Made by a program: the position numbers and the translations under genes
Notes under the pieces: generated by a model
Databases searched by the model: none
Told to the model about the DNA's origin: nothing
What the model saw: the letters and a program-made list of their open reading frames with translations, nothing else
From: Auanema rhodensis
Lineage: Eukaryota; Nematoda; Chromadorea; Rhabditida; Rhabditidae
Length of the DNA: 64,000 nucleotides
Direction: 5' to 3'
Assembly: GCA_964057225.1 (NCBI GenBank)
Contig: OZ059900.1
Span: 14,399,638 to 14,463,637 of the forward strand
In this document: positions 62,636 to 64,000 of the stretch, one piece after another
Layout: each line of letters starts with the position of its first letter
Numbering within the stretch: the stretch's first letter is position 1

Positions 62636-63278
62636 AATCCGCCAGTTGGTCAATTTCCTGGATCATTTCCGTCATTGATGCTAGTCCAAGCAGCTCCATT
62701 GTTCTGATGGTTTGGCTAACTGCTTTTGCCTTACTTTTTGATGCGGACGTGTTGGTAGTCCTTTTTGTTAGTAGTTTTTCGATTACTACTGATAGGTCTT
62801 GCCCTATCTCTATCCACGATGCTTCTTCTTCGGTTCCGCTATTTCCTACAGCTTGTTGTGTCATCTGTGTTGTCCACGTCGGCATTGCTTTGTAGATGTC
62901 AGCTGTGGTCTGCGTTCTGGCGGGTTGTCCCAGCATTATGTGTCGGATTCTGTTCTCTTTCTGGCTGAGAGAACATCCTTCTGTCCATTTCTTTTGATGC
63001 TGGCGAAGCTCCTTCAGATCGTTTTCCTTATAGTTTTTGGTTTTCTCCTCCAATAGTTCCATCATAAATAGGATGTGCTGTGTCTTCTTTTCCAATTTGC
63101 TCGTTTGGAGGCTTATTATTGGTCCTAAGTTGGGCTTCATGCAGTTGATAGGTAGAAGACCTTCACGAAGGTTTTCTACCTCTATCCATTCTTGTTCAAT
63201 AGTGGTCGCTAGAGGGACCAGTGGTGTTGGAGTTGCGAGGAATGTAGAGAGTGTGACGTTGGCGAGAGAGGAGGTCAT
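62634..63278 (-). CDS. L2 3'-terminal ORF, unknown function
   Basis: 214 codons from the first ATG (MTSSLANVT); the frame is open 13 codons further up, but only with a TTG. The protein is not recognised. It has a Thr/Pro-rich start, a long, probably helical K/E/Q-rich middle (about 65-120) and a Ser/Lys-rich stretch before a final helix. No cysteine cluster, zinc knuckle or membrane segment is evident, so it does not look like Env or nucleocapsid. It ends at the polypurine tract. A TATA box 50 bp upstream suggests its own transcript. It could be an accessory protein of the element. Confidence 0.6.
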   Translation of the reverse strand: MTSSLANVTLSTFLATPTPLVPLATTIEQEWIEVENLREGLLPINCMKPNLGPIISLQTSKLEKKTQHILFMMELLEEKTKNYKENDLKELRQHQKKWTEGCSLSQKENRIRHIMLGQPARTQTTADIYKAMPTWTTQMTQQAVGNSGTEEEASWIEIGQDLSVVIEKLLTKRTTNTSASKSKAKAVSQTIRTMELLGLASMTEMIQEIDQLAD

Positions 63279-63325
63279 TTTGAGTAAGAAAAGTGTTATT
63301 GAATTTTTCTCTATCAAAATTTTCT

Positions 63326-63334
63326 CTTTATATA
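63326..63334 (-). promoter_or_regulatory. TATA box upstream of L2 terminal ORF
   Basis: TATATAAAG on the minus strand. A start site about 30 bp downstream would leave the ATG at 63278 as first start codon. 63279-63481 is otherwise AT-rich and non-coding. Confidence 0.45.
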
Positions 63335-63481
63335 GTTTGTTTTTCAGTGATTGTTACAATTTGTTAAAATTAAAGGATAGAAATTAGAATTTCGGTGGTT
63401 TTTGATCTATGTCTTATGTTTAATGTACTATACGAAAGAAAGAAAAATTATTTTTACAATTCTACGATTTTTGTTAGTTAA

Positions 63482-64000
63482 TTAAAAGTTTCGTACTTGT
63501 TCTCCTTTGTTTTGCGTTGGAGATTTATTCTGCTGCTTTTTGCTTTGATCCGCTTTTCCATGTAGTTCCAATTCTCCATTACTTCTGATTTCTTCGTCTT
63601 GTGTTTTTCTTTTGGGTTGTAGTTTAACATGATACGGGCGTGAGTTTTCATTTCCTATTCCTAGTGCTGCGGCAAGTGTAGTGTTCCAATTTTTGATTGC
63701 TGGTGAGTTTTTGTTTCTGTCCTCAAATAGCTCCTTTCTGTTTTCATTCTTGAATTGATCTCGTAGCTTTTCGTATGTTTTTGCGTTATTATCTTCTATA
63801 TCGTTTTGATTAGGACCTTCTTCTTGAGAGAAAGGTGTCAGCTGTCTGAGGTCCTCTTGAATTCTGTCGATTGTTGTTGATTCATTTTCTAATTGTATAT
63901 TAGAATTTGTTATTCTTCTTGCTGTAGCAAGGTCGTCAGGTGTTTCTGAATTATGTTCAATTTCTTCTTCGTTTATTCCTCTGTTATTCCCTGTGATAGG
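63482..64000 (-). CDS. C-terminal end of an unknown L2 ORF (partial)
   Basis: 172 open codons from the window edge to TAA at 63482; no start in view. The product is charged and low in complexity (E/N/Q/K-rich, ending KGEQVRNF), with PFSQEEG and SRPYHVKLQPK segments. By position it should be the end of pol or Gag-Pol of L2, but no integrase or RT motif lies in this part. Confidence 0.6.
   Translation of the reverse strand, partial: PITGNNRGINEEEIEHNSETPDDLATARRITNSNIQLENESTTIDRIQEDLRQLTPFSQEEGPNQNDIEDNNAKTYEKLRDQFKNENRKELFEDRNKNSPAIKNWNTTLAAALGIGNENSRPYHVKLQPKRKTQDEEIRSNGELELHGKADQSKKQQNKSPTQNKGEQVRNF

Larger units (their letters stand above)
62023..64000 (-). mobile_element. LTR element L2, 3' part, continues beyond window
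   Basis: The boundary with the array is sharp after CTCTAAG. Its LTR shares TATA region, AGCTGAGGTCAGCT motif and ATGGAACG terminus with G1, so it is probably a related Ty3/gypsy-type element. Upstream, on the minus strand, lie a purine-rich primer, a 214-aa ORF and the end of another ORF. The 5' end and target duplication are outside the window. Confidence 0.7.

Noticed and set aside
62707..63056. Plus-strand frames opposite the L2 214-aa ORF
   Set aside because: Antisense shadows, cysteine- and leucine-rich without domain logic.

Overview
The window is eukaryotic and AT-rich. It is almost entirely a tandem array of tRNA-Asp(GUC) genes colonised by LTR retroelements. The best guess is a nematode. 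The reasons are BEL/Pao elements carrying a C-terminal envelope of the kind known from nematode BEL elements (Tas and Cer7 type), a Gly-tRNA primer site, and AT-rich third codon positions. This is an inference; another invertebrate is possible. No host protein-coding gene, rRNA, CRISPR array or bacterial feature is visible.

Array: the unit is 438-439 bp, made of a 72-nt tRNA-Asp gene with internal A and B boxes, a T5 Pol III stop 4 nt downstream, and about 367 bp of AT-rich spacer. I count 80 complete tRNA copies (74 on -, 6 on +) and four truncated ones. The blocks are 1-5288 (-), 5288-7381 (+), 8776-9332 (+), 9333-14545 (-), 23229-38919 (-), 46619-47393 (-) and 56308-62022 (-). Sub-families and higher-order repeats (2, 4/5 and 7 units) are visible from diagnostic substitutions.

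Mobile elements: (1) B1, BEL/Pao, + strand, 14546-23228, flanked by a TGAAA duplication, broken by one frameshift and with a shrunken 72-bp 5' LTR. (2) B3, 7382-8775, - strand, the first 1.4 kb of B1 copied in inverse orientation together with its flanking array. (3) B2, BEL/Pao, - strand, 47394-56307, flanked by GTCTC, with one intact 2637-codon Gag-Pro-RT-RNaseH-IN-Env frame and LTRs identical apart from a 5-bp indel. (4) G1, a Ty3/gypsy-type element, 38920-46618, arranged as 3' end - one LTR - Gln-tRNA primer site - leader - Gag - Env - protease - start of RT. It has no target duplication and joins two different array sub-families. (5) L2, 62023 to the right edge, - strand, a 3' LTR related to that of G1 with a 214-aa terminal ORF and the end of a longer ORF.

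Points of most interest: G1 carries Env between Gag and protease in one continuous frame; three independent insertions (B1, B2, L2) lie 59-77 bp upstream of a tRNA-Asp gene; both BEL copies have YVDN in place of YVDD at the RT active site; and the size and structure of the tRNA-Asp array itself. Such long near-identical repeats are prone to mis-assembly, so copy numbers and junctions need long-read confirmation.
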